Source of the DNA: Brumimicrobium glaciale
GTDB lineage: Bacteria > Bacteroidota > Bacteroidia > Flavobacteriales_D > Crocinitomicaceae
Assembly: GCF_004152935.1 (NCBI RefSeq)
Contig: NZ_SETE01000008.1
Coordinates: 1-64,000, forward strand
DNA length: 64,000 bases
Reading direction: 5' to 3'
The notes beneath the pieces were generated by a model. It saw only the letters and a program-made list of their open reading frames with translations. It did not search any database and was not told where the DNA came from. Every line of letters begins with the position of its first letter. The first letter of the stretch is position 1. The translations under genes and the position numbers were made by a program. Shown here one piece after another: positions 1 through 8,091 of the stretch.

Positions 1-403
1 TTGTGAGACCTCCGCTTCATTCATCGGCTCGTATCTCCAAAGTACTATGACCTCTGCTGACTTCTCCGTTTTGCCAACTCGTGACTTCGGAGACCTCCCT
101 TGGTAAGGTAAATGTCCTTCCGTCTAACCCTGCGGAATCTACATAGCTGTACTTCTTGTATTCGTTGGACTTCGCAATGATGTGCTTACTCATCCGTACA
201 GCTATGCCTCTTATCCCGTTCCTGTTCGTCAGTTCAGACTTTTGTAGTCTCGCTTACTTCACTGCATGGATCACTCCAAACCAGCTTGCGACTTACTAAT
301 GTTTCCAGGCGTTACCCCAGCACATGAGAGACTTACACTCTCTGGACTTTCTCTCAACAAGTTGTGAGAATTTCTTTATATTTACCATTCAAGGCACACA
401 CAC
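1..403 (-). mobile_element. 5' part of a group II intron (truncated by window edge)
   Basis: Read on the minus strand, the segment starts with GTGTG, the usual group II 5' end (GUGYG), at about 403. It then runs through a structured, GC-richer stretch containing GTAAGTCGCAAGCTGG and later GTCAGCAGAGGTCATAGTAC, a phrase I know from the region just upstream of intron-encoded reverse transcriptases. A short frame beginning MNEAEVSQ (minus strand, 24 down to 1) may be the start of the intron-encoded reverse transcriptase/maturase, which would lie outside the window. Base composition is clearly richer in GC than the neighbouring DNA. The 5' boundary is supported independently: similarity to the repeat copy at 5301-5430 begins exactly where the intron would end. 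The class is not determined, and domains V and VI are not in view. Confidence 0.65.
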
Positions 404-530
404 AGCCTTTGACGGTCAGCCTGTAAAAACCTTCGATTTTTACATTCATGTAAATCTAAAAGTTTGTATCTTCGATAAAACATTTAGCAAACAGGCCGCC
501 GCAAAGGCTCATCTGTTATCACCAATCGTG
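404..530. repeat. Dispersed intergenic repeat, copy A (intron-interrupted)
   Basis: This stretch aligns with 5301-5430 over most of its length. Shared blocks include CTTCGATTTTTACATTCATG, ATCTAAAAGTTTGT and an end with GTTATCACC (copy A) or GTTACCTCC (copy B). Copy B starts with GGTAAC, giving inverted ends GGTAAC/GTTACC; in copy A that left end is replaced by the group II intron. Inverted ends of this kind recall integron attC sites, but the exact core consensus is not met. An apparent reading frame across 324-539 is an accident of this repeat. Confidence 0.65.
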
Positions 531-606
531 GTGCGGTAAGTCGACAGCGGAATAACATTATATCCCAATATGTAACTTTTAACAAATTTAAAGTTATTGT
601 TTTTAT

Positions 607-1680
607 ATGAAGACATCTATACCATTTGTATTCACCTATTTATTTTGTATCTCGATGAATATTTGTGCGCAAAATCTCATTCCTAATCCGAGTTTTGAAT
701 TAGCGAATAGAATGCCCGAAAAAAAGGGCAACAGTATAAACCGAGCAAATTACTGGATAGCACCAAAGGCTTATTCAGATTACTACTATAAAGGTTCGGG
801 TAAAGGAAGAAGTTGCGGTACACCAAAAAACATTTTTGGTCGTCAAACACCACATACAGGAGATGCGTATGCTGGAATTTGCATCCGTAAAAAATATGTT
901 GAATACATAGAAACAAAACTAATCGTGCCTTTAACAAAAGACAAGGAATACCGCATAGAGTTTTATATCAGCAAGGCGGAAAGAACGCTTGGATCAGTGA
1001 AAGAATTTGGTGTGCTATTTACCAATAAAAATATATGGGGCGTTACCACTAGAGGCATTGAAGAGAAACCACAAGTTAATTTTATTAACCCGAAAGGATA
1101 CAAAGACAAAAAGAATTGGACAAAGCTCTCGGCAGTTTATAAAGCAGAAGGAGGTGAAACAGTAATTATTATTGGTCATTTTGATTATAAACTTTCTGAA
1201 GGTAAGTGCATAGTATTTGATCACTATTATATCGATGATGTGTCTTTAACACCGATAAATGAGAAAACCGATTCTGTTGTTACTAATGAAGTTACGGACT
1301 CAATACCGAAGATATATTCGCCAAAAATAGGAGAAACGGTTAGATTGAAAAATATATTCTTCACTACAAATAATAGTGAATTGCTTACTGCATCTTTTAT
1401 AGAGTTAGACAGATTAGTTCAATTTTTAAGTAAAAGTAAAAATATTAATACTACTATTTTAATTAGCGGACACACTGACAATACAGGAAATGAAGACCAA
1501 AATATAACACTATCCGAAGCAAGAGCACAATCTGTAGCAGACTATTTGGTTTTAAAAGGAATTAACAAATTAAGAATAAATTATAATGGATACGGCAGCT
1601 CAAACCCAGTCACAACAAATGATACAAATGAGGGTAAACAACAAAATCGAAGAGTTGAATTTATTATAAATAAAAATTAA
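607..1680 (+). CDS. OmpA-family outer membrane protein
   Basis: The protein has a 22-residue signal peptide ending in ICAQ. Its N-terminal region opens with LIPNPSFE, typical of secreted Bacteroidota proteins with a jelly-roll/carbohydrate-binding-like module (about residues 23-215). The C-terminal 110 residues form an OmpA/MotB peptidoglycan-binding domain, seen as SGHTDNTG, LSEARAQSV, GYG and a QNRRVEF end. The OmpA domain would hold the protein to peptidoglycan while the N-terminal domain faces the envelope space or surface. The start is the first ATG ahead of the signal sequence. It lies alone downstream of the repeat at 404-530. The role of the N-terminal domain is unknown. Confidence 0.88.
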   Translation: MKTSIPFVFTYLFCISMNICAQNLIPNPSFELANRMPEKKGNSINRANYWIAPKAYSDYYYKGSGKGRSCGTPKNIFGRQTPHTGDAYAGICIRKKYVEYIETKLIVPLTKDKEYRIEFYISKAERTLGSVKEFGVLFTNKNIWGVTTRGIEEKPQVNFINPKGYKDKKNWTKLSAVYKAEGGETVIIIGHFDYKLSEGKCIVFDHYYIDDVSLTPINEKTDSVVTNEVTDSIPKIYSPKIGETVRLKNIFFTTNNSELLTASFIELDRLVQFLSKSKNINTTILISGHTDNTGNEDQNITLSEARAQSVADYLVLKGINKLRINYNGYGSSNPVTTNDTNEGKQQNRRVEFIINKN

Positions 1681-1720
1681 ACAATACTTTTACATCCGAC
1701 AAAATCTAAATCAATACAAA

Positions 1721-2911
1721 ATGAAGATTAAAATATTATTTCTATTTCTCCTATTTAATCATTTTCAATCATACGCTTGCAGTATGTACAAAATAACAAT
1801 GCATGGTAAAACATTTGTAGGCAATAATGAAGATTTTTGGAATTCTAATACTCGCATTTGGTTTGAAAAAGGGAAAACAAGTGAATATGGATCTATGTAT
1901 GTTGGATATGACAATATGTATCCTCAAGGAGGAATGAATGAAGAAGGCCTTGTGTTTGATGGATTTGCTATTGACCCATACATTCCGAGACATAAATCTA
2001 ATAAGCCAATTTTTCAAGCAGACATGGGAAAAACCATTATGCAGACATGTAAAAATGTTGATGATGTACGCAACTTCCTAAACAATTATGATTTAAGTTC
2101 TTTATCTCAAGGTATGATCTTATACGTTGACAAATCTGGCGATTACTTGATTGTTGAGGCAGATACTATGATCAAAGGAAACGATGACAAATATTTATTA
2201 TCAAACTTTTGCCCATCAAGAACCCCTGATTTAAATGCAGTAAAAATTCCTTTTTATCAAAGGGGTAGAAAAATGCTTGAAGCCGAAGCAGACACGACAT
2301 TAAGTTATCTCCGGTCGCTAAGTGATACGCTGCATCAACGATGGCCAGATAATGTTGCTGGAACCTTGTATACAACTATTTATGATTTGAATGAAGGAAC
2401 CGTTAATCTATATTTTTATCATGATTACAATTTTTCGGTGAAATTTAAATTAAAAGATAAATTAAATAAAAGAGATACCATTTTAGTCATTCCATCTATG
2501 TTTCCTAACAGTACCGATGGTCAAAGTCAATTTAATAGATTTAATAATGCGAAAAAGTTTATTAATACAATAAATACAACTGACATTGCTAAAGACTCTA
2601 CTGCCTTGGCTGATTATATCAAAACTCAAAACATAAGCGGTATGCTAGGTTTCTTTGAAAGAGAAATTAATTATACCGGATATAGTTTTCTTGAGCAAAA
2701 AGAAACTAGTTCTGCTATTAATCTATTTAGGTTAAATATAAAATACCATCCTTACTCATGGAACTCATACGATAGTTTAGGAGACGCGTATATGAAGAAT
2801 AAGGAATATGAATCTGCTTTATTTTCTTATGAGAAGTCTTTAAAATTTAATTCTGATAATGAAAACGCATTGAAACAAATTAAGAAAATTAAGAAGCGTT
2901 TGAGGCGTTGA
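1721..2911 (+). CDS. Linear amide C-N hydrolase (Ntn, choloylglycine-hydrolase-like) with TPR tail
   Basis: A signal peptide of 19 residues ends in SYA, followed by Cys20 and then KTFVGNNEDFW. This Cys-first, GNNED arrangement is the signature of choloylglycine hydrolase / acyl-CoA:6-APA acyltransferase-type Ntn-hydrolases. Here signal peptidase cleavage itself would expose the nucleophilic Cys. The hydrolase domain occupies about residues 20-260. Residues about 340-390 (YDSLGDAYMKNKEYESAL) form a tetratricopeptide repeat. Substrates of this family include N-acyl amino acids, bile salts and penicillins; the substrate here cannot be told. It follows the OmpA gene by 40 bases and may be co-transcribed with it. 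Confidence 0.8.
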   Translation: MKIKILFLFLLFNHFQSYACSMYKITMHGKTFVGNNEDFWNSNTRIWFEKGKTSEYGSMYVGYDNMYPQGGMNEEGLVFDGFAIDPYIPRHKSNKPIFQADMGKTIMQTCKNVDDVRNFLNNYDLSSLSQGMILYVDKSGDYLIVEADTMIKGNDDKYLLSNFCPSRTPDLNAVKIPFYQRGRKMLEAEADTTLSYLRSLSDTLHQRWPDNVAGTLYTTIYDLNEGTVNLYFYHDYNFSVKFKLKDKLNKRDTILVIPSMFPNSTDGQSQFNRFNNAKKFINTINTTDIAKDSTALADYIKTQNISGMLGFFEREINYTGYSFLEQKETSSAINLFRLNIKYHPYSWNSYDSLGDAYMKNKEYESALFSYEKSLKFNSDNENALKQIKKIKKRLRR

Positions 2912-2981
2912 CAATTGTTTCAGTTACTAAAACAAAAAACAGGGAGTTGAAAGAAATTAAATAAACGGACATCAAAATGCC

Positions 2982-3047
2982 AGCCACTAACAATGGCATA
3001 GTGCATCCTTCGGGATACGCACCTTAGGAAGGCGTTATCAGTAAGAC
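2982..3047. other. GC-rich imperfect hairpin, attC-like
   Basis: CACTAACAATGG opens and GGCGTTATCAG closes a GC-richer segment whose centre folds as GTGCATCC-TTCG-GGAT(AC)GCAC, an 8-bp stem with a two-base bulge and a UUCG-type tetraloop. There is no T-run after it, so it is not a normal terminator. The TAAC...GTTA ends resemble integron attC/VCR sites and the ends of the repeats at 404-530 and 5301-5430, but the sequence itself is different. Confidence 0.4.
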
Positions 3048-3181
3048 GAAGAGGTCCACAACGGGTGATTTCAATAACTAAAAATTATTCAGAAATTAAT
3101 TTTCTCCTGCTTTTTAATGCACGTCTTCAAATAAAGAAGCATAAACAACTATATAATAAGTTCTAGAAAATGCTCAAAACA

Positions 3182-3967
3182 CTACTTCCACCTCGTTTCT
3201 AAAATTTCGTATGCTTTTTGAATCTCTATAAATCTTTTCTCGGCAATTTCCTGATGCTCCACCCCATGAGTGGCAAAAACATCTGGATGATGCAATTTTA
3301 CCAGGCGACGATGGGCTTTTTTAATTTCATCCTTTGAAGCATTTTTAGAAATACCCATAACCTTGAATGCAAGTTCTATCGCAGAAATTCGAGAAATTGA
3401 ATTTCCTGAAGATTTAGTTCTTTCTCGTTTCTGAGTATACATCGCTATAATGCTGTCAAAATCCTCCGTCGATAGTTTTAACAGATTGTTTATGTCTTTT
3501 AATAATGCTATTTCGCGTTTGTTCATAGCACCGTCAACATTTGATAGACTTGCCAAAAAATACATGATTTGCAAGCGCTGCTTTCGTTGAGGTAATTTTC
3601 TTCGCAACCACTTAGAAATTACGCGGGGATGAATAGGGTATTTTAAACTTTCTGTGAACGAACGTCCAAAGTCATAATGTGAAAGCGGGAAATGCTTAGA
3701 AAAATAACTATTTAAATAAAGTATTTTTTCTTTGTAAGATGATCTATCCTTGCGAACCATGAGTGCACCAAGGCTTATGTATGCCTCTAATAATGGATCA
3801 TGAGGAGGTATTTCGTTCGTCTGCTGTTCATTATTCATTAAGTTATGGTCCCATGCTCTATCATTTTTAATGTTACCCAATACTGGAACGACCACAACAA
3901 ATAATACAAAAACAAAAGCGATTAAGAAAGCCATAGATGTACCTGAATTATTGTTAATATTTTTCAC
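3182..3967 (-). CDS. J-domain (DnaJ-like) membrane-anchored co-chaperone, DjlA-like
   Basis: One transmembrane helix lies near the N-terminus (about residues 10-30, AFLIAFVFVLFVVVVPVL). A middle helical region (about 75-170) resembles the TerB-like domain of DjlA (NVDGAMNKREIALL). The C-terminal 60 residues are a J-domain with the HPD motif (VKLHHPDVF) that stimulates Hsp70 ATPase. The order TM, TerB-like, J-domain is that of DjlA, so it is probably an inner-membrane DnaK partner. The gene is transcribed toward the gene at 1721 and divergently from the one at 4169. Confidence 0.88.
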   Translation of the reverse strand: MKNINNNSGTSMAFLIAFVFVLFVVVVPVLGNIKNDRAWDHNLMNNEQQTNEIPPHDPLLEAYISLGALMVRKDRSSYKEKILYLNSYFSKHFPLSHYDFGRSFTESLKYPIHPRVISKWLRRKLPQRKQRLQIMYFLASLSNVDGAMNKREIALLKDINNLLKLSTEDFDSIIAMYTQKRERTKSSGNSISRISAIELAFKVMGISKNASKDEIKKAHRRLVKLHHPDVFATHGVEHQEIAEKRFIEIQKAYEILETRWK

Positions 3968-4168
3968 AGTGTGTGTGATTAATCAATGGATTAATCGTAA
4001 AAATCACACCTTAAATCGTGCCTAAAGTAGTTAAAATAGATGAAATTACTTTTCGTGTTTGCTTTATGTTTTTTCATTTTCTGTTATGATTCCTTTACAA
4101 TGTAGTCGATATAAAATTTTATAAATTTCTCTACTCGTATTCTCTGTTGAAATGTTATCTTTAAATGC

Positions 4169-4975
4169 ATGAACAATATCACCATTTACTTAATAATAGG
4201 AGTTGCATTTGGATTACTTTTTGGATACAGAAAGTTAAAGGCTTCTAAGCAAGAATTCCATAACTCAATAAAGCCAATAAACAACAATAAATCAAAAAAA
4301 CCCTTTCCAAGATTATGGAGAAGTATACTTAAGGAACGTGTCAACTTCTATAATCGACTTACAAGAGATGAGAAAACGGAATTTGAAAGAAAAGTCCACA
4401 TTTTTCTTTTGAATGTGAATATCCAAGGAATGAATACTGAAGTATCGCATGAAGATAAAATATTGATTGCAGCTGGAGCCGTAATTCCCATTTTTCGTTT
4501 TTCGAAATGGAATTATGCAAACCTCAAAGAAGTTCAGCTTTATCCTGATAAATTCCAGATCCCTGATTCAACCAAAATGGCGCATGGATTGGTAGGCTGG
4601 GGAGCCATGGAAGGAAAAGTAATGTTATCCCGAAAATCTGTGCATCAAGGGTTTCATGACAATACAGATAATAAAAATGTAGTAATTCATGAATTCATAC
4701 ATATTCTTGATAAACAAGATGGAAAGATCGATGGGGTGTTAGGGAATTCCATGAATGATGTTGATTTAATGCCTTGGCTACACATCATAAACATTAAAAT
4801 GAATGAAATTGATTTTGGAACTTCATCAATTAGAGACTACGGAGCGGCTAACCGTGCTGAATTCTTGGCCGTTGTGAGTGAATTCTTTTTTGAAAAACCA
4901 GAACGATTAAGAGTAGAACATCCTGGATTGTACAATGCCTTGGATGCATTTTATGGTGATAAAAAAGAAAATTAG
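4169..4975 (+). CDS. mtfA: MtfA-type zinc-dependent peptidase
   Basis: The MtfA (YeeI, DUF980) family is recognised by HEFIHILDKQDG at residues 174-185, containing the HExxH zinc motif, and by the downstream AEFLAVVSEFFFE segment supplying a third acidic ligand. An N-terminal transmembrane helix (residues 4-20) is present, as in many Bacteroidota members, while E. coli MtfA is soluble. Enteric MtfA binds the repressor Mlc and has peptidase activity. No Mlc-type sugar regulation is evident here, so the substrate is unknown. The 268-residue length is normal for the family. Confidence 0.9.
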   Translation: MNNITIYLIIGVAFGLLFGYRKLKASKQEFHNSIKPINNNKSKKPFPRLWRSILKERVNFYNRLTRDEKTEFERKVHIFLLNVNIQGMNTEVSHEDKILIAAGAVIPIFRFSKWNYANLKEVQLYPDKFQIPDSTKMAHGLVGWGAMEGKVMLSRKSVHQGFHDNTDNKNVVIHEFIHILDKQDGKIDGVLGNSMNDVDLMPWLHIINIKMNEIDFGTSSIRDYGAANRAEFLAVVSEFFFEKPERLRVEHPGLYNALDAFYGDKKEN

Positions 4976-5000
4976 GTAGTGTTCATTGGTCTCAGATAGA

Positions 5001-5080
5001 GTTAAAACTATGCACTCTTGTGCATTTCGCTTTAGTTTCTAAAAACCTCTATATCAAAAATTGGATGTTAAATATTAGAC
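5001..5080. repeat. Dispersed intergenic repeat with hairpin (copy 1)
   Basis: The segment from ACTATGCACTCTTGTGCAT through GCTTTAG, AAAACCTCTATATCA, GGATG and ATTAGAC matches the segment at 59898-59983 in the same order. Both copies open with a small ATGCA...TGCAT hairpin and end in TTAGAC words. It begins about 25 bases after the mtfA stop codon. Confidence 0.6.
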
Positions 5081-5130
5081 ATAAGGACCAAAGCCTAACG
5101 GCTAATTTCTAACTATTTAGATAGTAATAG

Positions 5131-5299
5131 AATTTTATTCTCTTCCTTATTTATAGTTGGAAGGATATCAAAACTTCTGATTTTAAAGAAGAAATAAAAA
5201 ATAGGACATCTCAGAATTCAGCAGCGCTAATAGATGTGTTAAAGTTGAGCTTGGAAAACGAACTCACAAATTATGGAGGGAGAAGTGACAACTGGTAAC
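5131..5299 (+). pseudogene. Orphan 3' end of an unidentified gene
   Basis: An open frame without a credible start runs to a TAA at 5297-5299, encoding about 55 residues including FKEEIKNRTSQNSAALIDVL and ending GGRSDNW. Composition is coding-like (mixed polar helices), but I do not recognise the family. The stop codon overlaps the GGTAAC that opens the repeat at 5301. It may be the 3' remnant of a gene whose front was lost. It could also be a chance frame. Confidence 0.3.
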
Positions 5300-5300
5300 A

Positions 5301-5430
5301 CGTCCTTTGCTGTCAGCTTGTGCAACCCTTCGATTTTTACATTCATGTCTATCTAAAAGTTTGTGTCTTCTATAAAACATATAGAAAACAGGTTCTACTT
5401 AAAGCCTAAACCGTTACCTCCAAGCTGAAA
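5301..5430. repeat. Dispersed intergenic repeat, copy B (uninterrupted)
   Basis: This copy matches 404-530 and represents the empty site of the group II intron. It reads GGTAACACGTCCTTTGCTGT at its left end and CCGTTACCTCC at its right end, so GGTAAC/GTTACC are inverted ends. In between it shares CTTCGATTTTTACATTCATG and ATCTAAAAGTTTGT with copy A. Confidence 0.65.
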
Positions 5431-5442
5431 AAAAAAATCCAG

Positions 5443-5859
5443 ATGCCAATACAAAACATACCCGAAATTTATATTCAAGGACAAAAAAGAAAGGTCAGGT
5501 TTATTCGGCCATGATTTTAAAATGACCAATGATGTTATTAAAAGTAAGGTCAATTTAGGAATGAATATGTTTAGCTTTTTACAAGTTGGAAAAAAGCATG
5601 TACACTTTTTAGGGACATCAGCTTTAGTAAATAAAGACCAATCTTAGCTGCTTAAAAACAAAATTGGATTTGGACAGAGTTGCTTGATGCAGAAGTGAGT
5701 TACTATTGTAAACTTTTCTTTTTTTCTAAAAAAACACTCAAGGAATGTTTAGAAAAACACACAGAAAACAATCAAATAGTAAAAGGTGAGATACCATATT
5801 TCATTTATAGTAATGATATATATTTATCGTTTCATCTAGTAATGTTTTCCTTGCATTGA
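5443..5859 (+). pseudogene. AraC-family regulator relic (sensor half only)
   Basis: In three frames the segment gives pieces of an AraC-type N-terminal ligand-binding domain. ATG at 5443 starts MPIQNIPEIYIQGQKRKVR. After a frameshift comes NDVIKSKVNLGMNMFSFLQ with GKKHVHFLGTSALVNKDQS and a stop. After a second shift comes NWIWTELLDAEVSYYCKLFF and on to a stop at 5857-5859. The order and spacing match Bacteroidota AraC regulators, but the C-terminal two-helix-turn-helix DNA-binding domain is missing. It lies directly upstream of the formaldehyde dehydrogenase gene and ends at the 22-bp repeat at 5861, suggesting it once regulated that gene and was broken by rearrangement. Confidence 0.6.
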
Positions 5860-5860
5860 A

Positions 5861-5882
5861 TATTTGACCTTTTTTCATAAGT
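5861..5882 (+). repeat. 22-bp direct repeat, left copy, upstream of fdhA
   Basis: TATTTGACCTTTTTTCATAAG plus T is repeated at 7139-7160 with a single mismatch. The two copies bracket the formaldehyde dehydrogenase gene, one 67 bases before its start and one overlapping its stop region by a base or lying just after it. Confidence 0.8.
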
Positions 5883-5949
5883 ACTAACTAAGGAATTAAC
5901 CTTAATTTTACAATTATAATATAATTAATGTCATTAAAACCAAAACATT

Positions 5950-7137
5950 ATGTGTAAAAATCATGGAATTGCCTATAAAGGTACAGGAGAAGTAGAATTA
6001 AAGGAAATAGACTATCCCAAACTTGCATTGGGAGATCGTAAATGTGAACACGGTGTTATCTTAAAAATAGTAGCAAGTAACATTTGTGGTTCAGATCAAC
6101 ACATGGTAAGAGGAAGAACCACTGCCGAAAAAGGTTTGGTGCTCGGGCATGAAATCACAGGAGAGGTTATAGAATGCGGTAGCGACGTAGAATATATCAA
6201 AATAGGAGACTTAGTTTCTGTTCCCTTCAATGTTGCTTGTGGTCGTTGTGTGAATTGTAAAAACGGTCTAACGAATATCTGTTTAAATGTAAACGGAGAT
6301 CGTCCAGGAGGTGCTTACGGATATGTTGATATGGGTGGCTGGATTGGAGGTCAGGCCGAATACGTAATGATACCTTATGCGGATTTTAACTTATTAAAAT
6401 TTCCAGATAAGGATCAAGCAATGGAAAAAATATTGGATCTGACTATGCTTACTGATATTTTCCCGACAGGATTTCATGGAGCAGTTATGGCAGGAGTTAC
6501 TGCTGGTTCAGTTGTATATATTGCAGGTGCAGGTCCAGTAGGACTAGCTTGTGCTTCAAGCTGTCAATTATTAGGTGCTGCCATTGTAATTGTAGGAGAT
6601 ATGAATCAAGCACGTCTTGCCCACGCCAGAAGTTTTGGTTGTGAAACTATTGATTTAACTAACGGGATTCCTGTAGAAGAGCAAATCGCTATGATTGTAG
6701 GTATTCCTGAAGTAGATTGTTTTGTGGATTGTGTAGGTTTCGAAGCTACTGGACACGGAGCCAACGCAGGTAAAGAAATGCCTGCCATTGTATTAAACCA
6801 AGCTATGGCAATCACTAAAGCTGGTGGAGCTATAGGAATTCCAGGTCTTTATGTGACTGAAGATCCAGGAGCTACAGAAGAGTCTGCAAAACAAGGAAGT
6901 CTGAAAATCCGTTTTGGATTAGGATGGGCTAAATCTCATTCATTCCATACAGGACAAACACCTGTAATGAAATATCACAGACAACTAATGAATGCCATAT
7001 TGCACGATAAGGTAAATATCGCCAAAGCCGTAAATGCGGAAGTGATAAGCCTAAAAGATGCACCTAGAGGGTATGAAGAATTTGACTCAGGAGTCGCTAA
7101 AAAGTTTGTTATTGACCCACATGGTATGATCGTCTAA
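5950..7137 (+). CDS. fdhA: Glutathione-independent formaldehyde dehydrogenase (zinc MDR alcohol dehydrogenase)
   Basis: This 395-residue medium-chain dehydrogenase closely follows Pseudomonas glutathione-independent formaldehyde dehydrogenase. The catalytic zinc region reads NICGSDQHM and GHEITGEV. The structural-zinc Cys cluster is CGRCVNCKNGLTNIC. The family insertion NVNGDRPGGAYGYVDMGGW is present, and the nucleotide-binding loop is AGAGPVGLA. The enzyme oxidises formaldehyde to formate with tightly bound NAD(P) and can dismutate aldehydes. Length is normal. A 22-bp direct repeat flanks the gene on both sides, an AraC relic precedes it and a strong terminator follows at 7271. Confidence 0.92.
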   Translation: MCKNHGIAYKGTGEVELKEIDYPKLALGDRKCEHGVILKIVASNICGSDQHMVRGRTTAEKGLVLGHEITGEVIECGSDVEYIKIGDLVSVPFNVACGRCVNCKNGLTNICLNVNGDRPGGAYGYVDMGGWIGGQAEYVMIPYADFNLLKFPDKDQAMEKILDLTMLTDIFPTGFHGAVMAGVTAGSVVYIAGAGPVGLACASSCQLLGAAIVIVGDMNQARLAHARSFGCETIDLTNGIPVEEQIAMIVGIPEVDCFVDCVGFEATGHGANAGKEMPAIVLNQAMAITKAGGAIGIPGLYVTEDPGATEESAKQGSLKIRFGLGWAKSHSFHTGQTPVMKYHRQLMNAILHDKVNIAKAVNAEVISLKDAPRGYEEFDSGVAKKFVIDPHGMIV

Positions 7138-7138
7138 T

Positions 7139-7160
7139 TATTTGACCTTTTATCATAAGT
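7139..7160 (+). repeat. 22-bp direct repeat, right copy, after fdhA
   Basis: This copy matches 5861-5882 with one mismatch (A for T at position 14). It directly follows the fdhA stop codon. Such flanking repeats may be a target duplication, a recombination scar or a duplicated regulator site. Confidence 0.8.
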
Positions 7161-7270
7161 TATTGGACTATTTTAGTAACACGATAAGTTACCTTCGTAG
7201 TATATTTGTACATTTATAATAGCGATATTAAAAAGTAAAATTATAAACATTACATCTTAATTACTTATTA

Positions 7271-7308
7271 AGAGGGCAATTAAAACTAATTGCCCTCTTT
7301 TTTTTTTT
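7271..7308 (+). terminator. Rho-independent terminator of fdhA
   Basis: A perfect stem AGAGGGCAATTA / TAATTGCCCTCT with an AAAC loop is followed by a run of 12 or more T. It lies 133 bases after the fdhA stop codon. Confidence 0.93.
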
Positions 7309-7478
7309 AAAGATACAATATCAATCCAACATCAAAATGAAATTCATTTAAGAGCAATAATAACGCTCTTTAAAAAACCAAAATTGCGAATATCAATATC
7401 AAATAGTAGGTGACATAATCGCATCTCAAACTTCTAAGGGTAAGAGAACCATGCAAATTGAATTAATTAAATATTAAT

Positions 7479-8084
7479 ATGAAGGACAAGAACATCATAG
7501 ACAAAGCTAGATTAGAAAATTTTAGCGATGGAGTAATTGCCATTTTAATAACCATTTTGGTTATGGCATTCGAAATTCCAGAAGATTTTCTGATAAAAAA
7601 ATATTCAATTTTTGAACTACTAGAATATTTGATTCCACAATTAATTCCATACGCAATTAGTTTTTTGGTAATAGCAGTGCACCTATTCAATCATCATATT
7701 CTGTTTAGCAAAATGAAAGCTGTAGATGCTCCTTTTATTTGGCTAAATCTATTGTTTTTATTCTCACTTTCGCTTATCGTTTATCCAACTGCACTTCTTG
7801 GGCAGGTTCATAATACGGAAACTGCTACAATGCTATTGGTAGGTGCTTATTTCATTAAAGCCGTAACATTTAGATTGCTTCATCATTATGCAATATTCAA
7901 AAGTGGATTATTTAAAACAGACAGGACAAAAAAAGAATTAAAAAAGGATGCAATAATAAGCTGGGTAAAAGGTCCACTTGTAGAAGTAATTGCTTTTTTC
8001 TTGATTTTTGTTGATTACAAATTAGCACTGGGACTAGTATTTGTGGTTACTCTAACATATATTATTCCTCCAAAAAAATTCTAA
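7479..8084 (+). CDS. TMEM175-family (DUF1211) potassium channel
   Basis: The first helix carries the family signature: RLENFSDGVIAILITILVM (residues about 10-28), including the FSD motif that packs the pore in TMEM175 channels. About six transmembrane helices follow in a 201-residue chain. This is the single-repeat bacterial form, which assembles as a tetramer, in contrast to the duplicated animal lysosomal protein. The predicted function is leak K+ conductance across the inner membrane. It stands alone; the DNA downstream is decayed. Confidence 0.9.
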   Translation: MKDKNIIDKARLENFSDGVIAILITILVMAFEIPEDFLIKKYSIFELLEYLIPQLIPYAISFLVIAVHLFNHHILFSKMKAVDAPFIWLNLLFLFSLSLIVYPTALLGQVHNTETATMLLVGAYFIKAVTFRLLHHYAIFKSGLFKTDRTKKELKKDAIISWVKGPLVEVIAFFLIFVDYKLALGLVFVVTLTYIIPPKKF

Positions 8085-8091
8085 TTATATT

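Noticed and set aside
324-539. Plus-strand frame of 71 codons across the intron-repeat junction
   Set aside because: It spans the group II intron and a non-coding dispersed repeat that also occurs, with stops, at 5301-5430.
7201-7208. TATATTTG promoter-like motif after fdhA
   Set aside because: It matches TAnnTTTG, but it lies upstream of the strong fdhA terminator at 7271, so it would not serve the gene at 7479.
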